A stretch of 5,456 bases of DNA from assembly GCA_938039225.1 (NCBI GenBank), contig CALHVH010000242.1, positions 1-5,456 on the forward strand, given 5' to 3'. Below the pieces are notes generated by a model, which searched no databases, had not been told where the DNA came from, and saw only the letters and a list, made by a program, of their open reading frames with translations. The position numbers were made by a program, and so were the translations under genes. This stretch comes from an uncultured Gammaproteobacteria bacterium. GTDB taxonomy: Bacteria; Pseudomonadota; Gammaproteobacteria; Steroidobacterales; JABDMI01. This document shows, piece by piece, positions 4,391-5,456 of the stretch (position 1 is its first letter; every line of letters starts with the position of its first letter).

Positions 4391-5296
4391 ATGTTTATGA
4401 ACAAACGATTTAAGAACAATTACTTCTTACTATTACTCGTACTGCTCGCCTTAAACAGTTCGCAGTCTTATGCAGTAGGTCCTGAAGATGCCGATACGAC
4501 TGGAACTATGACTATTAATTATCAAGCGTCACCAAGTGATGATCAAAGTATTCTGCAATTAGATATATCGTTTGAGTTAAGTGACGCCACCTCGGTCTAT
4601 GCGAGTCACGCTAACTTACAAGCTGAAAATGAAGAATCTTTAATTAATGTGAGTATTAACAATATAGATGCCAGTGTGACTGAAGTGGGTTTAGAGCATT
4701 GGTTTAGTGGGCAAACACTTGGTTTTGGTGTTTCATATGCGAGTTGGAATGATGACAATCAGTTAAAAAACAACGACCTACGTCTAGGTCTACAATATCA
4801 AAGCTCGAATTGGTTATTTGGTCTGGATACCATTCAACGTGATTTAGAATTAGCAGTAGCAGTGTTTATTCCTAGTCAAGGCATTATAGAAATACAACGT
4901 GAAAATGATGGTACTGGCTTTGGTTTAAGTGTTCTATATGGCGGCTGGGATAATTTTTTACTTGGTTTTGAGCATGAACAATTTGATTACGATGGTGAAA
5001 TTGTCGATAGCCCACGGTTTGAGCAAGCTCAACGTTTATTGTTTACCAGTAATAACCCTTTAGTTGAGAAAACTACCAGTTTTAATCTTGCTTACTATAA
5101 TAAAAGTGGAAAATTACTTGGATTCGGTATTTCTTTTGATACCAGTTTATTAGCTCAAACCGATAGCACGCAATACAGTATTAATTATCAAACACCTTTA
5201 AGTGAGAACCTGAGTATTGATTTAGGGTATTTATTTGTTGATCAGGAATTGGGGAATTCGAATGTGATCTCTATAGGCTTTAGTTGGGCATTTTAG
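4391..5296 (+). CDS. Predicted outer-membrane beta-barrel protein, function unknown
   Basis: No named family recognised. The start at 4391 lies two bases after the preceding stop; ATG 4397 (MNKRFKNN) is an equally good start, and neither has a strong Shine-Dalgarno. From 4391 the protein has 301 residues: a signal peptide at 1-28 (NKRFK, long Leu-rich core, SQSYA) and a mature part without cysteines. That part is built of alternating polar/hydrophobic strands with Gly and aromatic girdles (for example LRLGLQYQSSNWLFGLD, NLAYYNKSGKLLGFGISFD). It ends in ISIGFSWAF with a terminal Phe, the usual signal for assembly into the outer membrane. The size suits a barrel of about 12-14 strands, an estimate only. 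As last gene of the sigma operon it may be the porin or envelope component whose state or level the sigma system governs. Confidence 0.7.
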   Translation: MFMNKRFKNNYFLLLLVLLALNSSQSYAVGPEDADTTGTMTINYQASPSDDQSILQLDISFELSDATSVYASHANLQAENEESLINVSINNIDASVTEVGLEHWFSGQTLGFGVSYASWNDDNQLKNNDLRLGLQYQSSNWLFGLDTIQRDLELAVAVFIPSQGIIEIQRENDGTGFGLSVLYGGWDNFLLGFEHEQFDYDGEIVDSPRFEQAQRLLFTSNNPLVEKTTSFNLAYYNKSGKLLGFGISFDTSLLAQTDSTQYSINYQTPLSENLSIDLGYLFVDQELGNSNVISIGFSWAF

Positions 5297-5304
5297 GCTT
5301 ACTC

Positions 5305-5368
5305 GTTTAATTTTCAAACAAACTGCCCTGCTGCATACCCGCTTGCCCACGCCCATTGAAAATTAAAC
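5305..5368. repeat. 13-bp perfect inverted repeat around the 3' end of the flavoprotein gene
   Basis: GTTTAATTTTCAA (5305-5317) and TTGAAAATTAAAC (5356-5368) are exact reverse complements separated by 38 bases. One arm covers the flavoprotein stop codon, the other encodes its conserved GFNFQ. In RNA it would form a 13-pair, AU-rich stem with a large loop between the two convergent genes. It may help end transcription, but there is no U-tract typical of an intrinsic terminator. Confidence 0.6.
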
Positions 5369-5456
5369 CCACCAAGCCAACCAGTGACATCTAAAACTTC
5401 TCCTACAAAATATAAATTCTTTTGCTTAGAAGATTCAAAGGTTTTTGAGGATACTT
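5314..5456 (-). CDS. HI0933/YhiN (BaiN)-type flavoprotein, C-terminal fragment
   Basis: The last 46 codons of a minus-strand gene run off the right edge. They encode the hallmark C-terminus of the HI0933-like NAD(P)/FAD-dependent oxidoreductases: LYFVGEVLDVTGWLGG followed by FNFQWAWASGYAAG. The GEVLDVxG segment contributes to FAD binding and the GG(Y/F)NxQWAW block is nearly invariant in the family. The protein ends three residues after AAG, a normal length. Its physiological reaction is not settled for most members. It converges on the beta-barrel gene with 17 bases between the stop codons. Confidence 0.9.
   Translation of the reverse strand, partial: VSSKTFESSKQKNLYFVGEVLDVTGWLGGFNFQWAWASGYAAGQFV

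Overview
The window comes from an AT-rich proteobacterial chromosome, most likely a gammaproteobacterium. The closest recognisable matches are a YdfG-type short-chain dehydrogenase very close to the E. coli protein, an M48 peptidase with the C-terminal domain common in beta/gammaproteobacteria, and a sigma / DUF3619 / DUF3106 cluster known mainly from beta- and gammaproteobacteria. Nothing seen points to a phage, transposon, CRISPR array, rRNA or tRNA.

Left part (1-1088). The C-terminal end of an M48-type metalloprotease gene enters from the left and stops at 540. The 548-base gap before ydfG holds what looks like an undescribed small RNA on the minus strand, about 742 to 539. A sigma70-like promoter with 17-base spacing lies at 749-777. 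A 13-pair hairpin with a GNRA tetraloop begins at the predicted 5' end, and a terminator hairpin with a U-tract closes the transcript. G-U wobbles in both hairpins fit only the minus strand. The remainder up to ydfG has no gene; it contains one perfect DnaA-box 9-mer and minor inverted repeats.

Middle part (1089-2697). ydfG (plus) converges on a minus-strand gene for an exported, strongly arginine-rich protein made of ten 15-16-residue repeats. The two genes share a hairpin terminator. The arginine-rich gene diverges from the sigma operon across a 235-base intergenic region with candidate promoters in both directions and a perfect 8-bp-arm dyad.

Right part (2698-5296) is a compact five-gene plus-strand operon: an ECF-type sigma factor; a DUF3619 single-pass membrane protein placed as its anti-sigma factor; a small exported acidic protein (ATGA overlap); an exported DUF3106 protein made of six exact 18-residue repeats that become progressively more basic; and a predicted outer-membrane beta-barrel. 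This reads as an envelope-sensing module. The anti-sigma tail and the small acidic protein are strongly negative outside the cytoplasm, share a short motif, and could be bound by the basic DUF3106 protein. That interaction is inference, not shown by sequence.

At the right edge the minus-strand C-terminus of a HI0933/YhiN-type flavoprotein converges on the operon. A 13-bp perfect inverted repeat sits around its stop codon.
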